Assembly: GCA_963576475.1 (NCBI GenBank) | Contig: OY754977.1 | Location: 15,238,943-15,302,942, forward strand | Length of the DNA: 64,000 nt | Direction: 5' to 3' | Source of the DNA: Molanna angustata | Lineage: Eukaryota > Arthropoda > Insecta > Trichoptera > Molannidae | Shown here: piece by piece, positions 31,793-43,345 of the stretch | Layout: each line of letters starts with the position of its first letter | Numbering within the stretch: position 1 is the stretch's first letter | Translations under genes and position numbers: made by a program | Notes under the pieces: generated by a model | Database searches by the model: none | Told to the model about the DNA's origin: nothing | What the model saw: the letters and a program-made list of their open reading frames with translations, nothing else

Positions 31793-31904
31793 TAGCCGTT
31801 GTTGATTTCGACAGTTATTTTAAGTGGCACGGAACCAATTCGTCTCAAAACACGGTGCCCCGATAATTTGCAGGTTACAGCAAATATACATTATATTTTT
31901 TTAA

Positions 31905-31985
31905 TGAATGAAATCGTTCGAGGCAGGATTCGCGACCACTGGATTACTGACCCAAGGCGCTAACCGCTCTATATCACTAATATGT
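31905..31985 (-). mobile_element. SINE family C, second tRNA-like head
   Basis: 'aggcaggattcgcgaccact' and 'ggcgctaaccgctctat' match the copy at 12884-12962 in the same orientation, with more decay. A 14-bp part of the T-arm is deleted relative to it. Confidence 0.6.
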
Positions 31986-33184
31986 TTCAAATCCACAAAT
32001 GCTTCGGTGGAGATTGTTAAACTATGATAGCGTGGCGGTTTGTGGAACAAACCGTCCACGAATGTTCCAGAAAAGAACGGGCCTACAAATAACCCCCTCT
32101 TTCGATTTGCAAAATCATTATTTCGCCCAGAACCGTACGTGTTACTCGTTTGACCTTCCACAGTGATAAGTTTGAAATATCAATTTATTTAATATTGTAA
32201 CATTTTATAATCTGAAATATGAAGTTAATTAAATGTGTCGTGTTATCGTAAGTTATACCTCTTTCATTCCATTCCCTTTTTGCATTGAAATAAGATATCT
32301 AAAGTAATAAAGCAATCAAAATGTTCGTGTCTGTGTGTGTGTGTGTGTGTGTTTGTCTCACGCCTTCTGAAAAACCAAGAGCATCTAAAAATCTAATTTA
32401 AGTGCGAACATGTACCAGTATACCTGATGCAGTGTCACGCTAAAACGAATGCGATAAAAATGCTGAATTTTAAAAATATTTAAATAATTATTTTTTCATA
32501 CAAAATTTTCCAAGTCATATCTGTCAAAAAAGTGTACATTTTGCACGCAAATATCTGTTAGTTTAAAAGTTAGAAGTAGGTATTTACACAAAAAAAATAT
32601 ATTTTGAAGTAAAACTTAGCGTTTAAGTGAAAAACATGGTGAATATTTGGTATAATTATAATGTTTAACTTATTTTTAAAGTAAGCCTTTTGTACATAAA
32701 CGCCGCCATTTTAATATCTTTTCATACAATATTTCATTTTCCCACCGAATGAATATGTTCTTGAAAATAATAAACCTTTGAAATAAATGTAATTAAGAAG
32801 TAATAAAATGAAACACAAGACATTACGGCAAGTTTTAAGACATATATTGTAAAAATGTGTTATTTATTAGTAAAGATATAGGCATAATAAAATTGCATAA
32901 TTTGTAAATATAATATTTGATTTTTCTGACAATTTTCATTTTTATGGCATCGAACAAACCAATGTAGGTACCTACATATTCAAAAAATGTATCCGAACCA
33001 TTCGATATTACTTACGTGTTCGAATCGTTTCCATGGCTACAGAAAGAATGTGATATTCAAATAAAATTTGTTAGGAATCGAATTTATTTAGAAGGTTGTT
33101 GTAGGTAGGTACCTACCTAATACTATTTACTTACAAATCAACAATAATATACCTATACTGATTTCCTATAGGAAAATTATTTTA
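31986..33184. other. AT-rich sequence with a TG microsatellite
   Basis: (GTGTGT)n lies at about 32325-32351. Nothing else is recognised. Confidence 0.6.
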
Positions 33185-33229
33185 TTTATTTATTTATCAA
33201 CCGTTTGTCCGATTATAATGAAACTTTGG

Positions 33230-33842
33230 TGAATTGTCGAGCGTATGTCCAGGATGGTTTTTGGATTTAAACTTTTTTCTTATTCTTCTTCTTCTTCGTG
33301 TATTTGGTCGTTTTACCTATGAAGGGGGAGTATCCTGGGAAAAGAAGGTCCGACTGTCCCTCCATCTCTTCACAGGTCTTCCAGGACGGGTTCTGCATAT
33401 AAACTTTTTTCTTCTTTTTCTTCAACGTGTACTTGGTCATCTTACCTATGAAGATGAACTATCCTGGGAGATGAAGGTCCAATTTTCCTTCCATCTCTTC
33501 GCAGGTTTCTGGATTTAAACTTTATTCTTCTTCTTCTTCATCGTCTATTTGGTCATTTTACCTTTGAAGGTGGACTAACCTGGGAGAAGAATGTCCAATT
33601 TTCCTTCCATCTCTTCGCAGGTATCTGGATTTAAACTTATTTCTTCTTCTTCATCGTGTATTTTTGGTCATTTTACCTATGAAGTTGGAGAATCCTGGGA
33701 GAAGAAGGTCCAACTGTCCTTCCATCTCTTCGCAGGTATCTGGGTTTAAACTTTTTTCTTCTTCTTCGTGTATTTAGTCAGGTTCTTTCATCTCTTCGCG
33801 GTTCTTCCAGGATGGTTTCTGGATTTAAACTTTTCTTAACCG
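33230..33842. repeat. degenerate ~115-135-bp tandem repeats
   Basis: 'ctggatttaaacttttttct' recurs near 33257, 33392, 33505, 33622, 33735 and 33817. It is accompanied each time by 'tttacctatgaagg', 'cctgggagaagaagg' and 'ccttccatctcttcgcagg'. The units are diverged and no reading frame is kept. Confidence 0.85.
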
Positions 33843-34015
33843 ACTGATGGGACGGGATGTAATGAAGGGAAGGGAGGCACTAAAGGGCCTGAAGGGACGG
33901 GAGGTATAAAACTGCCTGAAGGGACGGAAGGTACTGAAGGGCCTGATGGGAAGGGACGTAATGAGGGATTAAAGGGACGGGAGGTACTGAAGGGCCTGAA
34001 GCGGCGGGTCCTGGA
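33843..34015. repeat. G-rich short tandem repeats
   Basis: Units built on 'ctgaagggacgggaggtact' and 'gaagggcctga' recur 6-8 times. The plus strand is strongly purine-rich. Confidence 0.85.
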
Positions 34016-34500
34016 GTCTAATTCTTTTTCTTCTTAATTTTATGTAGACCTTTAGGGCAGTTTTTATACAAACTATTTCCTATTGTCTAATTCATCTTCT
34101 TCTTCTTTTATGTATACATTTGGGTCATTTTTTTATAAAAATTATTTCCTTTAGTCTAATTATTATTCTTCTTCATTTAAGTACGTAGACTTTTGGGAGA
34201 GTTTTAATACAAACTATTTCCAATAGTCTTATTCATTTTCTTTTATGTAGACCTTTTGGTCAGTATTTATACAAACTATTTCCAATAGTCTAAATATTCA
34301 TCTTTTTCTTTTTTGTAGACCTTTGGGTGAGCTTTTATACAATCTATTTCCAATAGTCTAATTCTTCTATTAGGTATATGTATTTTTACTTATTTTATGT
34401 AGACCATTGGAATAGTTTTTTATACAAACTATTTCTTATAGTCTTATACTTATTTTTCTCTTTTTTATTTAGTCTTTTGGGTTAGTTTTAAGTCTAATAG
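34016..34500. repeat. ~70-bp degenerate tandem repeats
   Basis: 'tttatgtagacctttggg' followed by 'ttttatacaaactatttcc' and 'aatagtctaattcttcttct' recurs at about 34045, 34111, 34186, 34246, 34314 and 34400. Confidence 0.85.
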
Positions 34501-34529
34501 TCTATTGTGCAGAAATATTATTAACGATA

Positions 34530-35250
34530 TGCACACTTGATGAAAATACATATGAAATGAATGGGATATGGGATGTGACGATATAACCTGCACTAGAATC
34601 TTTTCAATACTTTTGTTTAATTAAATTTAAACCATTTATATCATCCTATTTTGAATAATTTTCAACACCTAATATTTAAAGAATGGGGGTTGTGGCCATT
34701 ACTGAACTCTTCACAACATTTATATTCAAATTAAAAACTATTTACTATAGTTCAAGTCTTCTTCTTCTTCGTTAATGAAGACTTTCAGTCAAATTGAGCA
34801 AAAATATAATGCACACTTGATGAAAAAATATAAAAACGAATGGGATGTGACCAATACTAGATCTTTTTAGTACCTACGTTTGTTTAATCAAATTTTAACC
34901 ACATCCCAACATCCAAAATTACTAAATTTTCAATAGGTACACATTACAATTTGTTTTCGATGATAATATTTAAAAATGGGGGTTGTGGCCAAACCAATCT
35001 CTTTACAACGTTGATAAACAGTCATATTTAAAACCATTACGCATAGTCCATGCGAGCAGAAATTGTATAAATATTATACTTCATTCACACTTTATAGCAA
35101 TATATAAAAAAGAATGGGTTGTGGCCATCACTTGAACATTTTACAATACTTAAACTCAATCAAATTTCAAACCACTTTTCATAGTCTGATATTGCAAAAT
35201 AATTGGGTGACAATATTATAAAAACGATTGCTTTTTCTTTCACAATTTTA
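34530..35250. repeat. ~275-bp degenerate repeats, three copies
   Basis: 'gcacacttgatgaaaa' then 'gaatgggatgtg' then 'ttaatcaaatttaaacca' recurs at about 34532, 34811 and 35088, each also carrying 'gggggttgtggcca' or 'gggttgtggccat'. It is heavily diverged. Confidence 0.75.
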
Positions 35251-35383
35251 CATTCTTGGCCAACGGCGGGACATAAAAGCTAGTACTTAAATAAAAGTAA
35301 AATATTTAGAGGACATTTATTTGCTAAAACATAAGTATATTAACTTTGAAAACGCATAAAAAACCTTCTCATTTCATATGTAA

Positions 35384-35796
35384 GGCCTACTGTCCACGTA
35401 AACCGCACGTTATGCGCACGCTTTCGTCAATAATTTAATGTATAATTTGATTCGAAAACTATATACACAATGTATTATCTATGTCACACAACTGTTGTAA
35501 TGAACACCTCGGCACAGGACTTCTTAGTGAGGTGTTCATCGTATTCTATCATTTACAACACTTATCATTAAATAATACATATACATACACACACACGCAC
35601 ACACACAGACACACACAGACACAAATACACACAAACATATGTAACTTCTAACTCTAGTATGTAATTGTTTTTGTAACTTCAACATTGTATTGTATTGTTT
35701 ATAATAAATAAATAAATAAGAAAAATGCAGGTTGCAAGCATTCGTCAATTGACGAAAACGTGCGCATGACGCGCGGTTTACTTGGACAGTAGGCCT
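35384..35796. mobile_element. MITE with TA flanks (413 bp)
   Basis: Long terminal inverted repeats: AGGCCTACTGTCCACGTAAA at the left and its near-perfect complement at the right end, extending about 50 bp through 'cgcacg' and 'cgtcaatt'. TA occurs on both sides (35382-35383, 35797-35798), as for Tc1/mariner-type insertions. Inside are a hairpin GAACACCTC/GAGGTGTTC (35500-35538) and a CA microsatellite (35583-35635). No transposase. Confidence 0.85.
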
Positions 35797-35799
35797 TAG

Positions 35800-36232
35800 A
35801 GATAAAATGTCTATGGATTGTAATCAATTGTAATACTTAGGTAGAAACTTGTTGTGCAAAAAAAATGTTTACAAACCTTTATTACGTACACTTTGCACGC
35901 GGCATTTTATTATAAACAAGTGAGTTTGTTGTATTGTTAATTGAGATAATTATTAATGCTGTATCTGTTCCCCATAATTTCCGTGCGTGTAAATAGATCA
36001 GCTGATAGTAGTTTATATTGTAACTATGTATAAAATTTCGTCGTGATGTTGGCATGTACCTACATACTTATATGATATCCATATAGTATCTATAGAAGCA
36101 TGTTAAGTATCGCGACCGACCAATCAAATGATAAATATTTTCCGACGGACTATGACCCGATGTCTACCAGGGGCGAAATTAATATTTCAGGACATCTGAA
36201 AGTCTACAATGTAATAAACAATACATTGATGA
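35800..36232. other. no recognised gene or element
   Basis: AT-rich spacer. Confidence 0.55.
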
Positions 36233-36480
36233 GAACTCTATGTTATGGTATGGACATGGAATGAAAAGACACAAAAATCATGTGGTTCAAACTGCTCTGG
36301 CACTCCCAGAAAACAGGGAAGGAAAAGGACGTCCACTGTCCGCGTGGTGGGGTAATATGACTAAGATCTTGAATGAAACCAATTACCAGTACCGATAACA
36401 CAAGGCAGATCGTCCTGACGCCGACATATTAAACGAGACGACCCTACCTAAAATAGGACAAGGAAAAGAAAAAGAAGATT
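36233..36480 (+). pseudogene. LINE fragment, C-terminal part of an RTE-like ORF
   Basis: The frame reads 'MLWYGHGMKRHKNHVVQTAL' then 'GKGRPLSAWWGNM', ending with 'GQGKEKEE' before the 3' end. This is the 'WYGHV.R....V' and 'GRP...W' block found after the RT domain in RTE-like LINEs. A stop interrupts it ('YQYR*'). Confidence 0.7.
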
Positions 36481-36999
36481 TTTTTATATATTTAGGAACA
36501 ACGCTAGTTACAAAATACGAAATTTAGTTCAAATGACTTTCAAGACGTTTGCAGACCAAAAGCTAAGTTAGTTAGGCTTAGCTCGCAATTTTGGTACTAA
36601 TGCTCCATTGTACAGGTGTTAAATTAACCTATACAAAAATTGTGAATGAAACTGATGAACTGGACATTTTTCAAAATCAACATTTAAAAAAAAATCCTTA
36701 TGATAAGGTAGAGGTAGTTTATTCACATCTTTAAAAACCTCTTTTGTAACTTTATTTTTGTCTCTTTTTTTTTTTTTTACTTGTACTATTCTTCATCCTC
36801 TTACACATAAACTCAATCTCGTGCACACACCACACACACACACATACACACTATCCTCCTACCTATTTCCTCGTTACTCCGTTTTTTCCCTTATTACTGT
36901 TGCAATTAATATAATATGATAATTTTCGGGATACCTAAAGGAAAGTATTTTTGGAGGAATAAACACTCATGTATATCGAAGGCAAAGTCGAATATATAA

Positions 37000-37375
37000 A
37001 AACATTTGTAAGACCCATTGCCACCTACGGAGTAGAGACCAGAGCAGACACAACGAGAACAAAATCTCTTCTGAGAACATCAGAGATGAGGACATTGAGA
37101 TGTATAACCGGAAACACACTTAAGAGACCGAATTCGAAATACTGAAATATGAAAAAAAGTGTAGTACGGAAGACATCGTCAGACAGCGGAGGCGTTAACA
37201 GAATGGATGAAAATAGACTCCCACGTATCGCTCTCTAGGAGAACCAACCCAGCTGGAAGAAGACCACCAGGAAGACCTCCAAAGAGATGGCGAGACAGCT
37301 GGTAGTCCACATCGCAGGAGACAGAATAGCGGTAGAAACAGATCTTCTGATCTATGAAAAGGAATAAGAAAATGA
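37000..37375 (+). pseudogene. LINE fragment, region between RT and C-terminus
   Basis: 'RPIATYGVETRADTTRTKSL' followed by 'RTSEMRTLRCITGNTL' and later 'NRLPRIAL', 'GRRPPGRPPKRWRD' matches the 'Y..E.W......L...E.R.LR.I.G' and 'GRPP.RW.D' blocks of insect LINE ORFs. At least two frameshifts or stops are present. Confidence 0.75.
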
Positions 37376-37606
37376 AGAAGATAATTTTCACAATATGACA
37401 CTCAAAGGTGAATCGAGATAGGTACTCGTTTTGGACATTTTGTCATTAAGTCATTAAATATATTATTGTTTTTTATTATAACTATTATGTAGTAGGTACG
37501 TGTATTCACCTTTTACAATAAAAAATATATAAAGTGTGCCGACCGCAAACTATGTGAGCTAGTATGAAAAATTACCTCAGCTATGCGAGCTAAGCGAAAC
37601 TAACTT

Positions 37607-37767
37607 ATTTTTGAATTATTAATTAGCTATAAACCACTTGTTTTTTGAGTCACTTCGCGACATGTTTCGGAAGCGCTGTCCTTCCATCGACCGGCGTGTC
37701 GAGACTCGACATGTCGCGAAGTGACTCAAAAAACAAGTGGTTTATAGCTAATTAATAATTCAAAAAT
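37607..37767. repeat. 59-bp perfect inverted repeat with a decayed hammerhead-like loop
   Basis: Arms 37607-37665 and 37709-37767 are exact complements ('cacttgttttttgagtcact' and its complement). On the minus strand the 43-nt loop and arm edge contain GGAAG-gacagcg-CTTCC then GAAACATGTC, i.e. stem II, GAAA and a short stem III. The CUGANGA box is not intact. It resembles the 8728-8897 structure in design but not in sequence. Confidence 0.85.
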
Positions 37768-38445
37768 GGTTTATATTAACTACCACAAAATATCCGCCGA
37801 ATCATTAAATGAAACTAACTTAGCTTAGCTTTTGGTCTGCAACCCGCTTCATTCTAAAATTTTTGAACGTTCCTAGGTACTTATTTTAGTTCAAAAAGAT
37901 ACTGAATTGTTATGATTCTCGGTGACAACAAACACGCGGTCGATACTTTTTGGTGCGATGCAAATAAAAGTGGGTGCCACCGACCATAACCTCATTTCGA
38001 TGTGGTTCGATTGACTTTTTCCACCAGTACATTTACCTCTCGATCGTGTTCTACACCTTCAGAATCTCGTGTCGAGTATGTTGCCCTACGACTTTGGAGT
38101 AGGTACTTGTACATAATATCCATAACGATATCGTTATCAGCTGCAGCCACGGTACCTACCTGATAATGTTATTATGCAAACGTTAACCGGTTTTTGGGAT
38201 GGTGGCGGTGGCGCTTGCTGTAATGCTCTATTGCCCTAGGCACCAACTGAAGGTCCGCTATTCATCGAAACAAAGAGAATTATAAAAGCAATCGTCTATC
38301 ACTCGATAAAGTTGAATGTTCTTATTAGGTATTTAGATATTTTGAAACGTATGGTAAATTAAATTTATCTAATAATACTAAAGTTGTTTGTGTTTCAACA
38401 GAATGGAAATCCATTTTATAATTAACTAGTAAAACCCGGCAGACG

Positions 38446-38600
38446 ATAATAATAATAATAATAAACACTTCCTTGCACCCTACGCAAGTGGCGAGTTTAT
38501 TGCCGTATGACAATTTTTTCCAACTAACCAGTGTTTCCAGCCCAGAGAAGCAATATTTGCGGGAGAAATGAATTTAAATAAATTTCTCCTCTGCTGGGAT
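38446..38600 (-). mobile_element. SINE family B, copy truncated in the head
   Basis: (ATA)n tail then 'aacacttccttgcaccctac', 'ccaactaaccagtgtttcc' and 'aatttctcctctgctggga', the reverse complement of 4868-5028. It breaks inside the B box region and runs into the 34-bp repeats. Confidence 0.85.
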
Positions 38601-38740
38601 ATTCGTAAACAAATTGATAAATGCTGTCTCAATATTCATAAACAAATTGTTAATGCTGTCTCAATATTCATAAACAAATTGATAAATGCTGTATCATCAA
38701 AATTAACTAAGTAACTACGGACAATCAGTTAAAAATCCCC
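38601..38740. repeat. ~34-bp tandem repeat, about three units, plus conserved flank
   Basis: 'gctgtctcaatattcataaac' plus 'aaattgataaat' is repeated. The flank 'caatcagttaaaaatcccca' is shared with the second array at 61302-61490, so both belong to one dispersed element. Confidence 0.85.
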
Positions 38741-38784
38741 ATAAATATACCTACCTATACCTATACCTATACTTTTTTTTACTC

Positions 38785-39060
38785 CTCACTAACACAAGGT
38801 GATATAGTGGGGAGTTATGATTTCGCAATTTTTAAGGGTATTTTTTTTTGCAGATTATCAACTAGTATCATGCTGAGATTGTATTCTGAAAGTTTCATCA
38901 CAATGTATCTGTGTGTGTGTGTGTGTGCTATGTGCAGTGTGCTATGTACGGCGTGTTCATTTTACTTTATCGATTATAGACTAAAGTACTCATTCGATTC
39001 TTTTCAAATTTTGCAAATTTGTATATCTAATGCTCACTTAGATCCCATTAGATTTTGAAC
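38785..39060 (+). mobile_element. 'ACTCCTCACTA' DNA element, left part
   Basis: Starts ACTCCTCACTA and shares 'gattatcaactagtatcatg' and 'agtttcatcacaatgtatct' plus a TG microsatellite with 47604-47983. Its segment at 38967-39025 is homologous, in reverse, to the 141-bp satellite at 50.6-53.0 kb. The right terminal repeat is not found. Confidence 0.6.
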
Positions 39061-39542
39061 GATATATGAATAGTGCTTCTCAATTTTTTTAACTGTCAAG
39101 TGACCCCAAGCTCGGGAAACTTAAAATTTGAAATTTTTATTTTCAAATAGGTAAAAAGGCTCATCACTTTCATAAAATGGCATTAAAGAAATATCAACTT
39201 TTCATAATAAAATAAAAAAATAAATAAACAAACTCATTTTATAAAATCGCTGAAAATTTTCCATACAAAATTTGAGTATGGAACATCTTTGACTAGGTAT
39301 ATACCAAAGACCTTATAATAATATATACTGACTAAAGGTAATATATTAACATTATTATTGTGAAATTTGCTCTGTTTATGTTAAATTATTTTTTAATTTT
39401 ACTCTTTTACATCATTTTTCATTATATCTTATATGAATATTAGGAAAATGTTTATTTTATCAGTTTTTTTTAGAAACCGGACGTCATGAGAGTTTATTTT
39501 CTAGGAATATACTAGTTACAAATAAATATTTTGTGTTTTTTT
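39061..39542. other. AT-rich sequence, diverged continuation of the element above
   Basis: 'tgaccccaagctcgggaaac' and 'aaggctcatcactttcataa' have counterparts at 47765-47850. There is no gene. Confidence 0.5.
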
Positions 39543-39870
39543 ACATACATACTATCATGCTTTGTTCATATTGAGGTAGGCAGAGAGAACCGAGCGCCAT
39601 ACTTTCCTATCCTGATATACTTTTCTCGCTTCACTTAATCCAAACATTGCCTCATGCACACTCTCCTACTATCTACACTTCAGATTCCATTCATGGGATT
39701 TAAATGAGTCTTTCTCGACCGAACTCTATCTCTTATTCCGCATCTTTTAGCCATGTATAATTTTTTTGTCAACCGTTCTTCATCTGTTCTTTCTATGTGG
39801 CCGAACCACTTCAGGACATATATTATATTTTTATCTTGCATGTGGCGTCCTTTTCCAACATACATTCTGT
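39543..39870 (-). pseudogene. RTE-type LINE fragment (LSAYP family)
   Basis: The minus-strand frame at 39680-39865 has 'LKWFGHIERTDEERLTKKLY', the family C-terminal block. The 3' end 'aggtaggcagagagaaccga' with ACATACAT tail lies at 39543-39590. Frame breaks separate the two parts. Confidence 0.8.
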
Positions 39871-40779
39871 TCTTGTGCTTACTTTTTTTATTTAATCACA
39901 CATCGTCTTATTACACATTTGTCTGAGAGACCTCATTTCAACGGCAGTTATTCTACTTGGGAAACTTGATGTTTTACTATGTTGTTTTAAAAAATATATA
40001 AAAAGGACATTATTTACATTGAATTACATTCATGTATTCTCAATGTAACATAAAGAAATTTTGTTTATAAAAAAATAACATAAATAATATTCATCAATTA
40101 CTAATTTCCCATCTAAAGTTTGAATTTAGAACAACTTGTATAGACTTATATTGATTTTTGAAATCATAATATTGTGTATGTTCATCATGAGTAACAAACA
40201 ACTATATTTTTCCAGACCAGCCATAACATGTCATGCATAGAAAACTTTCATATTACTATATTATATAATTTATATTTCACAAAGTATGCTTTTGAAAAAT
40301 TTCTTTTAGAATTTTTGGTTAATTGTCTTAAAATTATGCACAAAAGCTAAAGAAATATTTCATGGTATTAGTTAAAGCAGCACTTCAGAGATCAAGTGAA
40401 TTTTTTTTCCTATATTATGTTTAGTATTATATATTAAAAGTGTTCTTTGATTGACCAGACTCTATTGAGCAGTCTCTCTCGCACCCACACATTTACAGAT
40501 CTATGTCACTGTGCACTGCGAGCTCAGGAGATTAGTCTGTGTATAATAAATCATTAAATTTTAGTGACTTTAAATATATATATTTGTAAAATACAAATAG
40601 AATAATGTTTATAAAGAAATGCTTTCATTCATAAGCAAAATTTGAATGAAAAACAGCTTTTGTTATACTGAATGAGGGCAATATAGAAATATTATTTTCA
40701 ATATTTGTCTTCTTTGTAGTAAATCATTTGTCTAATTTATTATATTTATAAAATTTCTCATACCTAATGTATGTGATTC
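39871..40779. other. no recognised gene or element
   Basis: AT-rich. Confidence 0.55.
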
Positions 40780-41390
40780 TTATACATACCATAATGCCAT
40801 GATCCTCACATGGTAGACAGAGAAAACTGAATGCCACATATCTTGACACACAATCATCGCCTCGTCAACATTCATACATCTTCTTATACATGTTTATCTG
40901 TTCTTCACGCTTCTAACCTTTTCGTCTTTCAAAATACCATTCACATGGTCATGCCATCCCTTTCTTGGGCGGCACTGATTTCTCATTTCATTCCTATGCG
41001 CATTGTATATTTTCTTCGTCAGGCATTCCTCATTCATTCTCCCCATGTGGCCAATTAATGAATGAAATGAATTCATCATTTTCATTCTATTAATGACATC
41101 TATCTTCATCTTAAATTCTATTACAGATTCATCTTAGTGATCTCATTTAAACTGCATTTATTCTGCTTTCATGTGACTTCTGCCATGTCCAGGTTTCACT
41201 TGCATACATCAAGGTTGGCACTAAGATAGCGTTATCAATGGCAACTTTAGCATCCTTTGATATGTTGCGGTCATTCATAACTGGTCTAAGTGCTCCATTC
41301 CCTCTGTTTCCTGCCATAACTCTTCTTTCGATCTCCTTATCAATCCGTCCATTCCGGTGTTCCGTTGCTTCCCAAATAGACATATTCGTC
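40780..41390 (-). pseudogene. RTE-type LINE fragment, longer but broken
   Basis: The minus-strand frame 41147-41383 encodes 'IDKEIERRVMAGNRGNGALR' and 'VPTLMYASETWTWQKSHESR', and 40894-41109 encodes 'GHMGRMNEECLTKKIYNAHR' and 'RPRKGWHDHVNGILKDEKVR'. Both are consecutive blocks of the same LINE ORF in different frames. A tail lies near 40780. Confidence 0.85.
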
Positions 41391-42214
41391 TACTTGCTTG
41401 AGCCATTTGTTCTCTAATTTTATTTGGTACGCTGTTCTGCTTTCACTCTTTTGAAACACCATTTGAACTTCGATTTGCTGGCATCCATTCTCAGTACGTT
41501 TTTTTTTACATCCTTCAAATACTATACTTACGGAATTGTCAACGTTTTGACATTTCTCATATACCTACTAAAATTCAGACGGATAAATTTAGACGAATCG
41601 GAATGGGACATATTATGAATATTTCGATTTGTGTGATAGATTTTGTATTTTAATGAATTATTGTGTTGTTTTTCTTTTTAATTGTTGTGTTGTTTAATAC
41701 GAGTTTTATGTTTTATTTTTACCATATTTTTAGAGGCCGTGTATGTGAATATAAATAAATAAATAATAATAAATTTCTGACCCTTGCTATCCTCCATAAA
41801 AGTTCTGATGCAACATTCAACATATAGATTGAAGAGCCATGGAGATAGCAAACCCCCTTATTTATAGAGAACTATGTTGTTACTGTGTCGGTGACACAAA
41901 CACGTGATATTCAGTAGTGGCCAAAAGAATGGAAACTTTTTATTTTGACTACATTTTTCAACTGACTAGGTGATTCATTTTACTTTTTCATTGAAATTTT
42001 ATTGCATTCTTATTGTTTTTAATGACAATATGTTCTTTTGTTTATTTCCCAAGAAACAATAAATATTTTCTTAATTATTTTAACTATTTTTTTACAAAAT
42101 TAGTTAATCCTTTCTAATTTGTCTCATAATGAGTTGTAAGGAACATATTGATACCTTACTAATTGATTTTATGAATCATCATTATTACTTTGAAATTCAT
42201 AGTATAATTAGTTG
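41391..42214. other. no recognised gene; AAAT microsatellite
   Basis: (ATAA)n at about 41750-41772; otherwise AT-rich. Confidence 0.55.
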
Positions 42215-42222
42215 CATGTAAC

Positions 42223-43337
42223 TAGGGAATGCAATCCCGCAGGACGATGTCAATCCAGGTATTTGCGGGACTGAACAATCTTAGTACCGCTGGATCCAGG
42301 TATTTGCGGGATCCAGCAGGGTGGACTTAGATATCTTATCAATCGTATAATAAAGACCTAATTAATACCTCGATCTACCAACCTTTTTTTTAGAGTTTTA
42401 AATTTATACCTAATCAAACAAGTTCTTTGGGACATTTTAAATGGTTTATTAACATACTTACCTTTAGTTAGACATAAATTAGCAAAGAATAAAATGAGAC
42501 ATAAATTTATATTTCAAATTAAATTTAAATAATAACGTTCACACGATAAACAATATTCTTGTACAATAAGCATCATAAGTTTAAACATTATTTTGGAAAT
42601 AGCTTCGTAAAAAAGTTAAAGTATTGTGTCGTCTGATAAACGGCTTCTGATATTGGACACAAGGTAGCCAGCAGCTGAAAAAGCTCGTTCAGATTCCACG
42701 CTGGTTGGCACAATAGTCATTTGCGCATTGTAAGTGAATTGAAGGTATGTACCTTTCCACCGGACTCGAAATAATTCATTTTCTTCTTGATCAAAACCTC
42801 AATGTTGCTCATATTGCCAGATCTAGATTGTTGGGCTGTTGATCTCGAACTCTTCATACTAATCAAAGTAAGTTTGAGTTCGTCTTGAAGTGACATTGGT
42901 GCTGCTGCTGCGTATGTCTCCAGATTAGCGAGAGGAGTGTCGTCATCCTAAGGATCATCAGCGTCAGCAGGAGCAGTGGCTTCTGCGTTGTTACCCGTGT
43001 CCGTGTACTCTAGCCTTTCGACTATAGTTTTGACTGTCTTGCATATTAAACTTTTTGAAGGTAGACTAAATGTGTCATCAACATTAATAAATTGACTACT
43101 GTCTTCTTCGTACTTATATGGATCATGTAAGTATATAATAAAACCGCTGTCAAGTTAGTTCGCCGCTCTGAAATCCGTTTCCTCAACGAATCAACAAAGA
43201 GTAACACGTATGAACTACGCTTCTCTGTAATCTCGCCAGTCCAGCGGGATCCCGTAAAATTTTCGACCAAGATTAGTCCCGCAAAATGTCTGCGGGATCT
43301 CGGTATTTCGGGATCCCGTTCGGGTTTGCATTCCTTA
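42223..43337 (-). mobile_element. decayed hAT transposon (1115 bp)
   Basis: Terminal inverted repeats TAGGGAATGCAATCCCG and CGGGTTTGCATTCCTTA. Flanking octamers CATGTAAC (42215-42222) and CATGTTTA (43338-43345) agree at five of eight positions, consistent with an old 8-bp hAT duplication. The interior holds a broken transposase gene and GC-rich 'gatccaggtatttgcgggat' repeats near the ends. Confidence 0.82.
42600..42960 (-). pseudogene. hAT transposase, C-terminal part
   Basis: The minus strand encodes 'TIVPTSVESERAFSAAGYLV' then 'SNIRSRLSDDTI', the C-terminal dimerisation motif (hAT_C) of hAT transposases. Upstream is 'MSLQDELKLTLISMKSSRST' and 'IKKKMNYFESGG'. The two parts are in different frames, so at least one frameshift (near 42735) separates them. 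DNA-binding and catalytic domains are missing. It is non-functional. Confidence 0.85.
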
Positions 43338-43345
43338 CATGTTTA

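Larger units (their letters stand above)
33185..35285 (+). mobile_element. repeat-rich block, possibly a second Helitron-type element
   Basis: Begins with 'tcaaccgtttgtccgatta' after TTTA repeats and ends 'ggccaacggcgggacataaa' then AGCTAG|T at 35282. This is a hairpin-like TTGGCCAA followed by CTAG and T, as at Helitron 3' ends. The interior is four successive families of degenerate tandem repeats (separate entries). No Rep/helicase ORF is seen. The call rests on the terminus only. Confidence 0.4.
36556..37845. mobile_element. possible DNA transposon with 'tgcagaccaaaagctaag' ends
   Basis: The left end 'gcagaccaaaagctaagtta' (36556) and the right end 'taacttagcttagcttttgg' + 'tctgc' (about 37818-37845) are inverted repeats of about 25 bp. 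No clear target duplication was found. The interior holds a LINE fragment and a 59-bp palindrome, so it may be a host for later insertions. Confidence 0.45.
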
